Below, one piece after another: positions 6,817-12,990 of a stretch of 64,000 bases of DNA (the first letter of the stretch is position 1; the number at the start of each line of letters is the position of its first letter). A program made the position numbers and the translations under genes. The stretch is from the IMG/VR virus record IMGVR_UViG_3300030098_002339, positions 24,285 to 88,284 of that record. One strand, 5' to 3'. A model generated the notes under the pieces. That model saw only the letters and a program-made list of their open reading frames with translations, was not told where the DNA came from and ran no database searches. This stretch comes from a virus.

Positions 6817-7075
6817 AAAAAAAAAGAAACCAGTTACTGAGTTTCCTTATAAACCTATTAAAGATAAATTAACCTGGCATGATGCACAATCTGATACTGG
6901 GTGGAAGTCTAAAGATAGCATGGACAGATTAAGACCTGCAATCTCTAAGACTAAAGGATGGATCTATGAGGAAACTGATGAGTATATCAAAACATTTGGA
7001 ACATACTCTATAGATCCTGAAACCAAAGAAATTGAATTTGGGGAAGTACTTTGTATTCCTAAGAATTGGATTTAA
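6794..7075 (+). CDS. Conserved phage protein with W-x-D-A-Q-S motif, 93 aa
   Basis: Start chosen at MTQRRY because unit B has MVQRRY at the same place; a longer frame begins at 6758. A Lys-rich N-terminus is followed by TWHDAQSDTGW, SKTKGWIYEET, and an ending FGEVLCIPKNWI that is nearly unchanged in unit B (50101). The ending looks like a small beta domain. Function unknown. The stop codon lies in the terminator inverted repeat. Confidence 0.7.
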   Translation: MTQRRYTKKKKKPVTEFPYKPIKDKLTWHDAQSDTGWKSKDSMDRLRPAISKTKGWIYEETDEYIKTFGTYSIDPETKEIEFGEVLCIPKNWI

Positions 7076-7151
7076 ACGCTTGACCCCAGATCCAATTGGG
7101 CGAGATCTCTTTAATGCTGAAGACCCAATTAGATCAGGGCTCAAGTTTAAA
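7071..7151. terminator. Long imperfect inverted repeat, bidirectional terminator
   Basis: Between the convergent genes ending at 7075 and 7147 the sequence folds on itself: TTTAAAC...CTTGACCCCAGATCCAATTGGG pairs with a diverged copy ending in CAAGTTTAAA. The arms are about 30 bases with a few mismatches and include both stop codons. A T-run is lacking, so it may act as a transcript end or processing structure rather than a classic intrinsic terminator. Unit B has unrelated sequence here. Confidence 0.6.
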
Positions 7152-7455
7152 TCTGATTAGAATCTTCTGTTCTATTATTATATTGTTCTTCAGGTTTATG
7201 AACAGGGTCAGCTTCTAACGGATTAGTATAAGTTTCTTCAATTGCTTGACCACCCAATTCTATTATTCTTTTCTTTGTAGCATTAATTTCAGCTTTAACA
7301 TGATCTTTCGCATGTTCTAATACTTGAGTTAACTTTGGAAAATTCGTAGGATATATTCCATAAATAGTTAAATCATTAATTGCTGTCGCTACTCTTTGAA
7401 GTCCTCTTTGACGCTTTTCTAGTCTGAGTACTTCGCTGTCTGGAGTTATTTCCAT
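7147..7455 (-). CDS. Conserved hypothetical protein, 102 aa
   Basis: Residues 1-75 (ITPDSE, then LRLEKRQRGLQRVATAINDL, IYGIYPTNFPKL, ATKKRIIELGG) are strongly conserved in unit B (50675); the Pro/Glu-rich tail is not. Helical and charged. Its start lies 80 bases inside the preceding gene in another frame, an overlap kept in unit B. Function unknown. Confidence 0.75.
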   Translation of the reverse strand: MEITPDSEVLRLEKRQRGLQRVATAINDLTIYGIYPTNFPKLTQVLEHAKDHVKAEINATKKRIIELGGQAIEETYTNPLEADPVHKPEEQYNNRTEDSNQI

Positions 7456-7549
7456 CTTCCATCTCCTTTATTTTACGTTTTAGTTTATCTATTTCTAACT
7501 GCTTAGTAGCAACCATTGCTCTAAGTGCGTTTTCGTTTCCATTGCTCAT
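7376..7549 (-). CDS. Small basic coiled-coil protein, 57 aa
   Basis: Starts MSNGNENALR and continues KQLEIDKLKRKIKEME, then a Ser/Arg/Lys tail ending TSKSSDSN. The unit B protein (50856) shares the coil and the tail SRQRxTQxRK...SKSSDSN. The tail overlaps the next gene's start in a different frame. It is short but well supported by comparison. Possible nucleic-acid-binding tail; function unknown. Confidence 0.65.
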   Translation of the reverse strand: MSNGNENALRAMVATKQLEIDKLKRKIKEMEDGNNSRQRSTQTRKASKRTSKSSDSN

Positions 7550-7748
7550 TTATTTGTCCTTCCATTATGTGATCTAAATATTCATATCGATCTTTATATT
7601 CTTTTAACCATTCCTGAATTATCAATGAATGCTTATCATATAAAAATCCACATGCTATAGCATTACTTAACACAGAAATAGATTCTTTACAATCAGCTAA
7701 TTCCTCTTTGGTTTTAGCCATTTCTTCAGCTGGATTAATTGTTATCAT
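7521..7748 (-). CDS. Conserved helical protein, 75 aa
   Basis: Start placed at MITINPAEEM, where AGGAG lies upstream and which matches the unit B start (51064). The conserved core is C-x-ES(I/V)SVL-x-NAIACGFL, then IIQ-x-W(L/I)KEYK. A longer frame starts at 7787 but lacks a ribosome site. Function unknown. Confidence 0.7.
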   Translation of the reverse strand: MITINPAEEMAKTKEELADCKESISVLSNAIACGFLYDKHSLIIQEWLKEYKDRYEYLDHIMEGQINEQWKRKRT

Positions 7749-7855
7749 AATATTATTGCTCCTGTTGCAAATCCAATTGTGAACCATACAATCTCGGTTC
7801 TATAATGTAATGACCAAATATCAAAATCTCTTTTTAGTTTTTCCCATTTATTCAT
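7745..7855 (-). CDS. Small membrane peptide, 36 aa
   Basis: An ATGA overlap at each end links this short gene to both neighbours. The charged N-terminus (MNKWEKLKRDF) is followed by a hydrophobic segment (IVWFTIGFATGAIIL). It is absent from unit B, where the flanking genes overlap directly. Function unknown. Confidence 0.5.
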   Translation of the reverse strand: MNKWEKLKRDFDIWSLHYRTEIVWFTIGFATGAIIL

Positions 7856-8127
7856 ATTTCACCATTCTTTCTTAGTTTATCAACTGTTTTATTAATGATT
7901 TCTTTCATCTTATCATTTTCTCTTAATAACTGATTATTAAGTACTCTAAGATCACCATTTGTTTGTGCATGAGAATCATTAATGTTCATTAGATCTGATA
8001 TTCTACGATCTTTATCCATCAGTTCTATATTATGATTATCTTGTAAAAGACTTATTTGCTTTTTAAGATATTCTATTTCTTTATGAAGATCCTCAAATTC
8101 TTTTAAATCTTTCAATCCTTCATTCAT
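7852..8127 (-). CDS. Coiled-coil protein, 91 aa
   Basis: Almost entirely heptad-like (Leu/Ile spacing with Lys/Glu/Asp/Asn), with a DKDRRISDLMNIN block that is also present in unit B (51276, EKDRRITDLLNIN). No other domain is visible. It probably forms oligomers; partner unknown. Confidence 0.7.
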   Translation of the reverse strand: MNEGLKDLKEFEDLHKEIEYLKKQISLLQDNHNIELMDKDRRISDLMNINDSHAQTNGDLRVLNNQLLRENDKMKEIINKTVDKLRKNGEI

Positions 8128-8504
8128 GCAGCCTCCTCTTCAACTTTTTGATAGACACATACTTTACCTGCAATAAAATCGCCTGGTAAACATTGTCTTC
8201 CAGTTTTTTCTAACCATTTACTCCATGCTTCAGTTATTTTTATATTAACTGTAGGCATATCTTTAAGTTTAGATTCTTCATCCATAAAAAAATCTACATA
8301 ACCATCTTTTCTATTAGATAGTTCTGGCATATATCCAGTAGACATTTGTATTATATCAGTTCCTATTTTCTTATACATCAATTTAAAATTAGGTTTCTCA
8401 TGATGCCAAGTAGTGAACTGCTTTCCGTCTTCATGAAATGTTACTAATTTCCATTGAGGACTCTTACGCTCTTTATTCATTTGACTCATTGATTTATTTT
8501 TCAT
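8124..8504 (-). CDS. DUF3846-like protein
   Basis: Start placed at MKNKSMSQ with GGAG upstream. The C-terminal half holds the family-like features: DEESKLKDMPTVNIKITEAW and PGDFIAGKVCVYQK, plus TGYMP(E/K)(L/Y)SNRKDGY earlier. The unit B homologue (51572) keeps these and lacks the first ~20 residues. DUF3846 proteins are phage-associated with no proven function. Confidence 0.65.
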   Translation of the reverse strand: MKNKSMSQMNKERKSPQWKLVTFHEDGKQFTTWHHEKPNFKLMYKKIGTDIIQMSTGYMPELSNRKDGYVDFFMDEESKLKDMPTVNIKITEAWSKWLEKTGRQCLPGDFIAGKVCVYQKVEEEAA

Positions 8505-8694
8505 TTTTCTCCTTTTTATAAACATCAAATTCATTATTAATTTTATTAAGAATATAATTCATTGCAATAGTGCCACCTAATACAACTAAAGCTTTTTCTT
8601 TATTGTTATATCTATCTGTAAATTCTTTATATTCATCTTCAGACTTTGGAGTCCAAAAGAAATTATTTAAAGTAAATTTAATATTATTTTTCAT
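8494..8694 (-). CDS. Hypothetical small protein, 66 aa
   Basis: A good AGGAG ribosome site precedes the ATG. An aromatic start (KFTLNNFFWTPKSE) precedes a short hydrophobic helix, and it ends KKEKNEK. The final KEKNEK also ends the next gene upstream because both tails are read through near-identical ribosome-site sequence. Not seen in unit B. Confidence 0.55.
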   Translation of the reverse strand: MKNNIKFTLNNFFWTPKSEDEYKEFTDRYNNKEKALVVLGGTIAMNYILNKINNEFDVYKKEKNEK

Positions 8695-8875
8695 TTTTCT
8701 CCTTTTCTAGTGTTAATCTCTCTCCAGTATATGCTTCAGCTTCCATTAACATTTTTAAAGCTGTCATATAATCTTGAAGAGTAGCTCCTTCTTTTAAAAT
8801 TTGAACTCTAATTCTACCGAGTCCACATTTTATAAATTCCTTACCTGCGTAAGGATCTTTTAGTTCTTCACTCAT
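8684..8875 (-). CDS. Hypothetical small protein, 63 aa
   Basis: Starts MSEELKDPYAGKEF with a helical second half (YMTALKMLMEAEAYTG). It overlaps the following gene's start region by 11 bases. No unit B counterpart. Function unknown. Confidence 0.55.
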   Translation of the reverse strand: MSEELKDPYAGKEFIKCGLGRIRVQILKEGATLQDYMTALKMLMEAEAYTGERLTLEKEKNEK

Positions 8876-9062
8876 TTTGCATATTCCTTATATTTGGTTG
8901 TTCTCCACATTTTACGAATATTTTCCATTGTTCTCTATCATCAAAACCTGAAAGATTAAATATATCCATTGCATTTTCATAGTTTTCACAGTTAGTAAAT
9001 AGAAATATATTATGTTTGATATTATGAAATATATATACACTATTTTCATTATCTTTACTCAT
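8868..9062 (-). CDS. Hypothetical small protein, 64 aa
   Basis: Start placed at MSKDNENS, directly after an AGGAG site; the longer frame from 9107 has no such site. Asn/Phe/Ile-rich (HNIKHNIFLFTN), probably a small beta/alpha domain, with two cysteines. Not found in unit B. Confidence 0.5.
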   Translation of the reverse strand: MSKDNENSVYIFHNIKHNIFLFTNCENYENAMDIFNLSGFDDREQWKIFVKCGEQPNIRNMQNE

Positions 9063-9220
9063 TAGTTTATTCTCCTTTTTATATATTTTGCTACTAACTC
9101 GACCCATCTAAACCATTCGTTTATATAGTGTCTTCTTTTACCTTGACGTTCTTTCTCTACAACTCTTAAGGCTTTGTCAGTAGCTTTATTTAACACTCTT
9201 AATTGTTCATCGTTTTTCAT
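9062..9220 (-). CDS. Small basic protein, 52 aa
   Basis: Linked by a one-base stop/start overlap to the next gene and by 4 bases to the previous one. Helical and Lys/Arg-rich, with an amphipathic C-terminal half (HYINEWFRWVELVAKYIKRR). Not obviously present in unit B. It may bind nucleic acid or membranes. Confidence 0.5.
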   Translation of the reverse strand: MKNDEQLRVLNKATDKALRVVEKERQGKRRHYINEWFRWVELVAKYIKRRIN

Positions 9221-9429
9221 TTAAATTTAACTGCTTTCTCTAACTCTTTAACTTTTTCGTTAGTATGTTGCATAATTTTCTTTAAATCTTCTGCAATATT
9301 TTCAATTGAAGAAGTATTTATACTTGCAAATCTTCTTTGCATCTCTTTATAAGCAGCTAATTCACCATGTTTTCTAGCTTCACTATGTAACTCAGTTACA
9401 ATTTGTATTTGTTTTTGTATATCAAACAT
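9217..9429 (-). CDS. Coiled-coil protein, 70 aa
   Basis: Preceded by AAGGA. Two helices are likely: residues 1-35 (MFDIQKQIQIVTEL...) and ~42-68 with regular Leu/Ile/Val spacing. No domain known. The unit B slot holds an unrelated-looking 82-residue protein (52585). Confidence 0.6.
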   Translation of the reverse strand: MFDIQKQIQIVTELHSEARKHGELAAYKEMQRRFASINTSSIENIAEDLKKIMQHTNEKVKELEKAVKFK

Positions 9430-9447
9430 ATTATTCCTTTCAATTTT

Positions 9448-9486
9448 AGGGCTAAAGCCCTACACTAGATAGGGCTTATGCCAGTT
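9448..9486 (-). promoter_or_regulatory. GCCCT/AGGGC stem-loops after stop (unit A)
   Basis: The gap between the 9490 and 9217 genes holds AGGGCT-AA-AGCCCT and AGCCCT-N9-AGGGCT, so two alternative hairpins share the middle arm. On the transcribed strand it reads ATAAGCCCT...AGGGCTTTAGCCCT. The same design occurs at 52973-53008 and 54907-54940. Mutually exclusive pairing is typical of attenuators or processing sites. Confidence 0.6.
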
Positions 9487-9489
9487 TAT

Positions 9490-9777
9490 TTAAGCAACTT
9501 TAGTATTCTTTTCAGATTCAGATATCTCTTCAAGTTTCTTCGCAACTTGTTTAGCATCTCTAATCTTATCTAAAGCAGCATTTGTTGCTATGAATACAGT
9601 AGCTAACATAGATGTTTGATTAAACTGTGGTAACTGTTTGTATCTTGGATCTTTACTTACCATTTCATAAGTTTGGAAGTATTGTTCCATAAACCATCTA
9701 GTCATTCCACCAGTTTTTTCAGCCACTCTGTTTTTCTGACTTGGTTTCATACCATTCTGTGTCTTCGACTTTTCCAT
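9490..9777 (-). CDS. Conserved helical protein, 95 aa
   Basis: The start at MEKSKT sits 6 bases after AGGAG; another ATG lies 6 bases upstream. The C-terminus (KQVAKKLEEISESEK) matches unit B (53018: KDVAAKLEQISETSK), and both contain a short hydrophobic Ala-rich helix before it. It overlaps the previous gene by 59 bases. Function unknown. Confidence 0.65.
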   Translation of the reverse strand: MEKSKTQNGMKPSQKNRVAEKTGGMTRWFMEQYFQTYEMVSKDPRYKQLPQFNQTSMLATVFIATNAALDKIRDAKQVAKKLEEISESEKNTKVA

Positions 9778-9925
9778 TAGCATCTCCTTTCTTTTTTATT
9801 TCAAACGGAAACTCTAATTTAGCAGGCATATTCTTTTGAATACATCTACTTAATCCAATTAGAGCCCTAATAGGAAATGTAAATGATGACACAAGTGTAT
9901 CACCTACTTTTTCTATTCTTTTCAT
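9719..9925 (-). CDS. Conserved protein, 68 aa
   Basis: Starts MKRIEKVGDTLV with a hydrophobic amphipathic helix (FPIRALIGLS). NMPAKLEFPFEIKKK is well conserved in unit B (53271: NMPDRLEMPYEIKKK). It may associate with membranes. Function unknown. Confidence 0.7.
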   Translation of the reverse strand: MKRIEKVGDTLVSSFTFPIRALIGLSRCIQKNMPAKLEFPFEIKKKGDANGKVEDTEWYETKSEKQSG

Positions 9926-10106
9926 ATTGCTCCTTTCGTTTACGTAAACGATGAACTTTCTTCATCGTATCTGACCACTCTTGATCAAATTCTTTCGATC
10001 CAGGAATTGGATCTACGTCAGCCGTGAGCCAATTCCAGGATTTCCTTATCACTACAGCAGAAATGCTATAAGCAATAAATCGAATAAAATTAAAAACTCC
10101 ATTCAT
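9900..10106 (-). CDS. Membrane-anchored conserved protein, 68 aa
   Basis: The N-terminal hydrophobic segment (FIRFIAYSISAVVI) is followed by WNWLTADVDPIPG, unchanged in unit B (53446), then a Lys/Arg-rich helical tail. This indicates a single-pass or monotopic inner-membrane protein with a basic cytoplasmic tail. Function unknown. Confidence 0.7.
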   Translation of the reverse strand: MNGVFNFIRFIAYSISAVVIRKSWNWLTADVDPIPGSKEFDQEWSDTMKKVHRLRKRKEQYEKNRKSR

Positions 10107-10107
10107 T

Positions 10108-10518
10108 CTACTCCTCTCTATTCGTCATAACATTATATAACTTTTCAGTTCTTCGTTTATAATATTTATCAGCAGATATTTCAGATTTCTTCCACATCTC
10201 TTTAACCTGCTCATATTCACGAGGTATAGCTCTATTATTTGGATAATCTCTTTGCATCCACTCATCTAACATCGCATCAGAATCTGCATACATCATAGTT
10301 ATATCCCATTTCTTCTCTTCACATATTCTTTGTAAATCTTCAGCATATATCCTATTTACACATTTTTCCATCTTCTGATACTGTTGAAAAGAAACACCAA
10401 TAATATCACCCATTTCAGTTTGTGTTAATCTAGACCATATTCGGTGTGCTATCAAATTCTTTGCTAGCCTTTTTGCTATGTCTAAATTTCTTTCGTCTCT
10501 CTTCGATCTTTTTGACAT
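10108..10518 (-). CDS. XRE-family helix-turn-helix regulator
   Basis: A 136-residue protein. Residues ~25-70 form a Cro/CI-type HTH: SRLTQTEMGDIIGVSFQQYQKME, where QTEMGDIIGV is the first pair of helices and SFQQYQKME the recognition helix. The C-terminal part is charged and helical. It probably regulates the leftward cluster or the divergent region. The unit B protein (53656) keeps LTQT..(V/M)...(L/I)(D/G)V(T/S)FQQ(V/Y)QK but otherwise differs greatly. It overlaps the next gene by 89 bases. Confidence 0.8.
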   Translation of the reverse strand: MSKRSKRDERNLDIAKRLAKNLIAHRIWSRLTQTEMGDIIGVSFQQYQKMEKCVNRIYAEDLQRICEEKKWDITMMYADSDAMLDEWMQRDYPNNRAIPREYEQVKEMWKKSEISADKYYKRRTEKLYNVMTNREE

Positions 10519-10819
10519 TGTCTATCTCCTTTCCATATAATTGTTTTAAGACAAGTAACTCTCGCTTGTCGGAGGTACTTGGCTTAGTCACTACTCTTAC
10601 CGATGGCTTCCCATCACGCATTATCTTAACCAATTGTATCCATCCCTTCTTCGGATATAATATTTCAAGATAAATAAATCTAATGAGATATCTCTTCCAC
10701 CATGTAATATGTTCTATTTGAATAGAACCTGTAAATGGCTGATGATACATCACTCTTATCACTCTACTTAAATTGATAGGTCTCTCTTTAAATCTATTCT
10801 TTAATATCACTCTATACAT
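10430..10819 (-). CDS. Conserved basic protein, 129 aa
   Basis: Well conserved with unit B (53942) over residues 1-95: VMYHQPFTGSIQ, WWKRY, LEILYP, GWIQLVK, DGKPS-x-RV-x-TKPST, KRELLV-x-KQLYGKE. The tail is basic and unique. Tightly placed aromatic and basic residues would suit nucleic-acid binding. Function unknown. It is the first gene after a 250-base untranslated stretch. Confidence 0.75.
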   Translation of the reverse strand: MYRVILKNRFKERPINLSRVIRVMYHQPFTGSIQIEHITWWKRYLIRFIYLEILYPKKGWIQLVKIMRDGKPSVRVVTKPSTSDKRELLVLKQLYGKEIDNVKKIEERRKKFRHSKKASKEFDSTPNMV

Positions 10820-11070
10820 ACACTCTATCCTTTCTTCCGAATTTTTTTAGTGGACTGTCTAACATACAGCTTCCAGTATTTCAGCTTTAGACCTTTTTCA
10901 AGGTTTGGATTTTACGCTTCTGTGACCGACAGTCCTAAGATACTCTACATAGTTGCGCTAATTGGGAGTTATTTTTTTACCACACTTCTTCTATGCTTGA
11001 GTCATCTATTCTTTCAAAATTTTTAAGGACTACGCCTAGAGGGAGGTCGAGACGCAGTCCTTGATTGACA
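10820..11070 (-). other. Untranslated structured stretch (unit A)
   Basis: No reading frame is visible. It contains an outer GGACTGTC...GACAGTCC inverted repeat (about 10853-10935) and an inner ACCTT-TTTC-AAGGT hairpin. The unit B equivalent (54521-54949) is longer and has different stems. It probably forms a structured leader for the 10430 gene. Confidence 0.45.
11025..11062 (-). promoter_or_regulatory. Stem-loop after stop codon (unit A)
   Basis: AAGGACT pairs perfectly with AGTCCTT, and within it GCGTC partly pairs with GGCGT. It lies 9 bases after the stop of the 61-residue leftward gene, the same place as the unit B hairpin at 54907. Likely a 3'-end or processing structure. Confidence 0.55.
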
Positions 11071-11250
11071 TTATTTAGTCAATTTTGCTAGTATTTTCTC
11101 AAGCATTTCATCTTGCTTGTCCAATCTAGTCTTCAATACTTTAGGTATGAAGATACCATTCTGTATCTTTTGAACATAACTCATACCATTATTAATAGCT
11201 GATTTACTTACATCTTTAGCAGTATCAACTACTGATTGTTTATTTGACAT
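11071..11250 (-). CDS. Small helical protein, 59 aa
   Basis: Start placed at MSNKQS (AAAGGTGA upstream); another ATG lies 6 bases earlier. The C-terminal helix LDKQDEMLEKILAKL resembles the end of the unit B protein in the same slot (54950: KELAELKDMIKALVDKK). Function unknown. Confidence 0.6.
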   Translation of the reverse strand: MSNKQSVVDTAKDVSKSAINNGMSYVQKIQNGIFIPKVLKTRLDKQDEMLEKILAKLTK

Positions 11251-11262
11251 ATTCACCTTTCT

Positions 11263-11298
11263 GTTAATATTATTTACGCTAGTAACAATAATATTAAC
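11263..11298 (-). promoter_or_regulatory. Perfect 12-bp stem-loop (unit A)
   Basis: GTTAATATTATT-N12-AATAATATTAAC, directly after the stop of the membrane gene at 11302. Unit B has an unrelated-sequence hairpin in the same gap (55146-55173). Conservation of pairing without sequence suggests function at the structural level. Confidence 0.6.
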
Positions 11299-11301
11299 TA
11301 T

Positions 11302-11469
11302 TTATTTAAATGAGTCTATATGTGCTTTGGCTAAACTTAAACCAAATAACAATAAACCACCTACTGCGAGTATTATACCTAATTTCGTGTGTTCAGGAGC
11401 ATTAATCATAATTATAATACCCATTACATTCATACATAGATATATTACCCATTGAACTACATAAGCCAT
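11302..11469 (-). CDS. Two-segment small membrane protein, 55 aa
   Basis: Start placed at MAYVVQW after an AGAGGTGA site, overlapping the previous stop by one base. A longer frame up to 11652 exists but its front half is a shadow of the 45-residue gene. Hydrophobic segments lie at ~4-20 and ~32-48. Possible membrane effector; function unknown. Confidence 0.6.
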   Translation of the reverse strand: MAYVVQWVIYLCMNVMGIIIMINAPEHTKLGIILAVGGLLLFGLSLAKAHIDSFK

Positions 11470-11606
11470 TACTTCACCTCTGGAATGATTTGATTTAACA
11501 TTCTTTTTGCGGTGAAATAGCCTACTAAAGTACCACCTATTAGCATTGTCATATATATAGCTAATAAGAATAACACAATAGTATACAATACTTCTATACC
11601 AGTCAT
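11469..11606 (-). CDS. Small membrane protein, 45 aa; first leftward gene
   Basis: Starts MTGIEVLYTIVLFLL after a GGAAAGGAT ribosome site, has a hydrophobic segment to about residue 31 and a short basic tail. The unit B gene in the same place (55174) also codes a 43-residue membrane protein with LLAIY in common. It is first in the long leftward cluster, so its promoter should lie in 11607-11972. Confidence 0.6.
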   Translation of the reverse strand: MTGIEVLYTIVLFLLAIYMTMLIGGTLVGYFTAKRMLNQIIPEVK

Positions 11607-11972
11607 TATATCCTTTCCGAGCCTTCGACAACAACCCGTTGAATAGGCTCATTTACTGTGTGTTTCATATCACTAGCAATCAAGTTAGCTAATGATATCA
11701 ATGGTTATAGAGCGATTCGGTAATCAGTTAATCAATGATGTTTCGGTCAGAGTTAACTCATCACCAAACCGCAATTAATAACAACAATTATTTTATCGCT
11801 GTCGCTAGCGACTTAGCGATGAAATAATCAACAATAACAAAGACAATCGCAACAGCGATTGACATTGACGGGTTTGTAATCGACCCTCGCAAGATATCGA
11901 TTTGTAATCGATTCTTGTATAGGGGGGTTTGTTATAGCATAGACCCACAATAGCAATGATAAGGAGAAATAG
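11607..11972. promoter_or_regulatory. Divergent structured control region (unit A)
   Basis: No gene in 366 bases. Five stem-loops follow in series: 11619-11650, 11667-11698, 11787-11828 (about 20 bp around TAGC), 11844-11861 (CAATCGC-AACA-GCGATTG) and 11891-11916. A GGGT...ACCC pair and the run ATAGGGGGGTTT (G6 at 11922-11927) come next. Unit B has stem-loops at matching spots with different bases. It separates the leftward early-type genes from the late operon, so it must hold promoters and may hold the origin or packaging site. No clear sigma-70 promoter is seen. Confidence 0.7.
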
Positions 11973-12227
11973 ATGGCAGCACCATTAATAAAACTAGGAG
12001 GAGCAGCAGCATTTAGAATGCTTAGAACACTTTACAAAAGTGGTAAGTCGGCTAAAAAAGCGGCTGTTTCTGCGACTGCAAAAGTCTCGAACCCGACAGT
12101 CCGAAAAGGACTAGAAGGTGCTGGGAAAAAAGCAGCTAAAGCTGGAGCTCACCTAAGAAAACACCACAAAGCATACGGATACGGTGTTACAGGTGCAGCA
12201 GCTTGGGATATTATCGATAAAGACTAA
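11973..12227 (+). CDS. Basic Ala/Lys-rich protein, 84 aa
   Basis: First gene of the late operon, with AAGGAG upstream. Highly basic (many AAK/KKA motifs) and ends GAAAWDIIDKD; unit B (55687) ends GAAAWDMLDRD. The composition is that of a DNA-condensing or head-interior protein. Function not proven. Confidence 0.7.
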   Translation: MAAPLIKLGGAAAFRMLRTLYKSGKSAKKAAVSATAKVSNPTVRKGLEGAGKKAAKAGAHLRKHHKAYGYGVTGAAAWDIIDKD

Positions 12228-12361
12228 TGAGTAAAAAGCTCCCAAAATGGGGCGTTAATACTTACGTCAGATCGACAAAGAAAAAACGACCAGGACGACA
12301 TGCGAAATCCTACTCGAAGAGGATTCCAAAACGTTCCAAATACAGAGGACAAGGAAAATAA
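12227..12361 (+). CDS. Basic microprotein, 44 aa
   Basis: One-base overlap with the gene before. LPKWGVNTYV then an Arg/Lys/Ser-rich run ending KYRGQGK; unit B (55953) has KPKWGVNTYV and the same KYRGQGK end. The conservation of both ends shows it is a real gene. It may bind DNA in the head. Confidence 0.65.
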   Translation: MSKKLPKWGVNTYVRSTKKKRPGRHAKSYSKRIPKRSKYRGQGK

Positions 12362-12832
12362 ATGGCAACAACAATAACAGCATCAACATTAACAGTAACG
12401 TTAACAGAAGCTATTTCGTTAAACGGATACGACCAGGGATCATCGAATACCCTGTCGATTTCCAGTATTAACGAGGTTCATAAGCGAATACTTACAGTTC
12501 CTACTTCAGAAATAGAAGTAGTAGCGATGAGTACCGCTAATAGCTCAGGTACGTTTATCGAAGGAGACGTAAGATATATGAGATTTACGAATCTGGACGA
12601 TACGAACCATGTGACGCTAACGTTCAAAAACGAAAACGATGACGAGTTCGCAATTAAACTAGACAAAGGACAATCCTTTATCTACAATGGCGACATGTCT
12701 GGAGGAGTCGTAGATACAATGGATGGCATAGACGGAACAGGATTAACAGTATCCCTAGGGGATTTAGTTAATGTAACTGCTTTAGCAGATACTGCCGCTT
12801 GCGATTTAGAAGTATTTGTGGCTTGTGTATAA
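12362..12832 (+). CDS. Putative virion protein, beta-rich, 156 aa
   Basis: Thr/Val/Leu-rich, almost entirely beta-patterned, starting MATTITASTLTVTLTEAI. It closely matches unit B (56084). The composition is like head-decoration or small structural proteins of marine podoviruses; no specific family is identified. Confidence 0.65.
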   Translation: MATTITASTLTVTLTEAISLNGYDQGSSNTLSISSINEVHKRILTVPTSEIEVVAMSTANSSGTFIEGDVRYMRFTNLDDTNHVTLTFKNENDDEFAIKLDKGQSFIYNGDMSGGVVDTMDGIDGTGLTVSLGDLVNVTALADTAACDLEVFVACV

Positions 12833-12990
12833 TGAAAGCAATAAGAAGTTTACATAGCATACCAGGATGGTTTAAGAAAACGAGAACAAAAGTCGCTAAA
12901 CAGCAGGCTGCGTTCCAAAAAGACCTTAAAGATCCAGGGTTTAGAAAAACAGCTAAAATAGGTAAATACAGAAAGATGTTCCATGGCTAG
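12832..12990 (+). CDS. Basic small protein, 52 aa
   Basis: Start placed at MKAIRS, overlapping the upstream stop by one base; the longer frame is inside the previous gene. Lys/Arg-rich, with a KDLKDPGFR(K)TAK block echoed in unit B (56554: KNLKNPKFRAKAK). Function unknown. Confidence 0.6.
   Translation: MKAIRSLHSIPGWFKKTRTKVAKQQAAFQKDLKDPGFRKTAKIGKYRKMFHG

Noticed and set aside
11470-11652. Longer leftward frame (116 residues) to 11652
   Set aside because: Its front half runs through the 45-residue membrane gene in another frame. The MAYVVQW start has its own AGAGGTGA and is a better fit.
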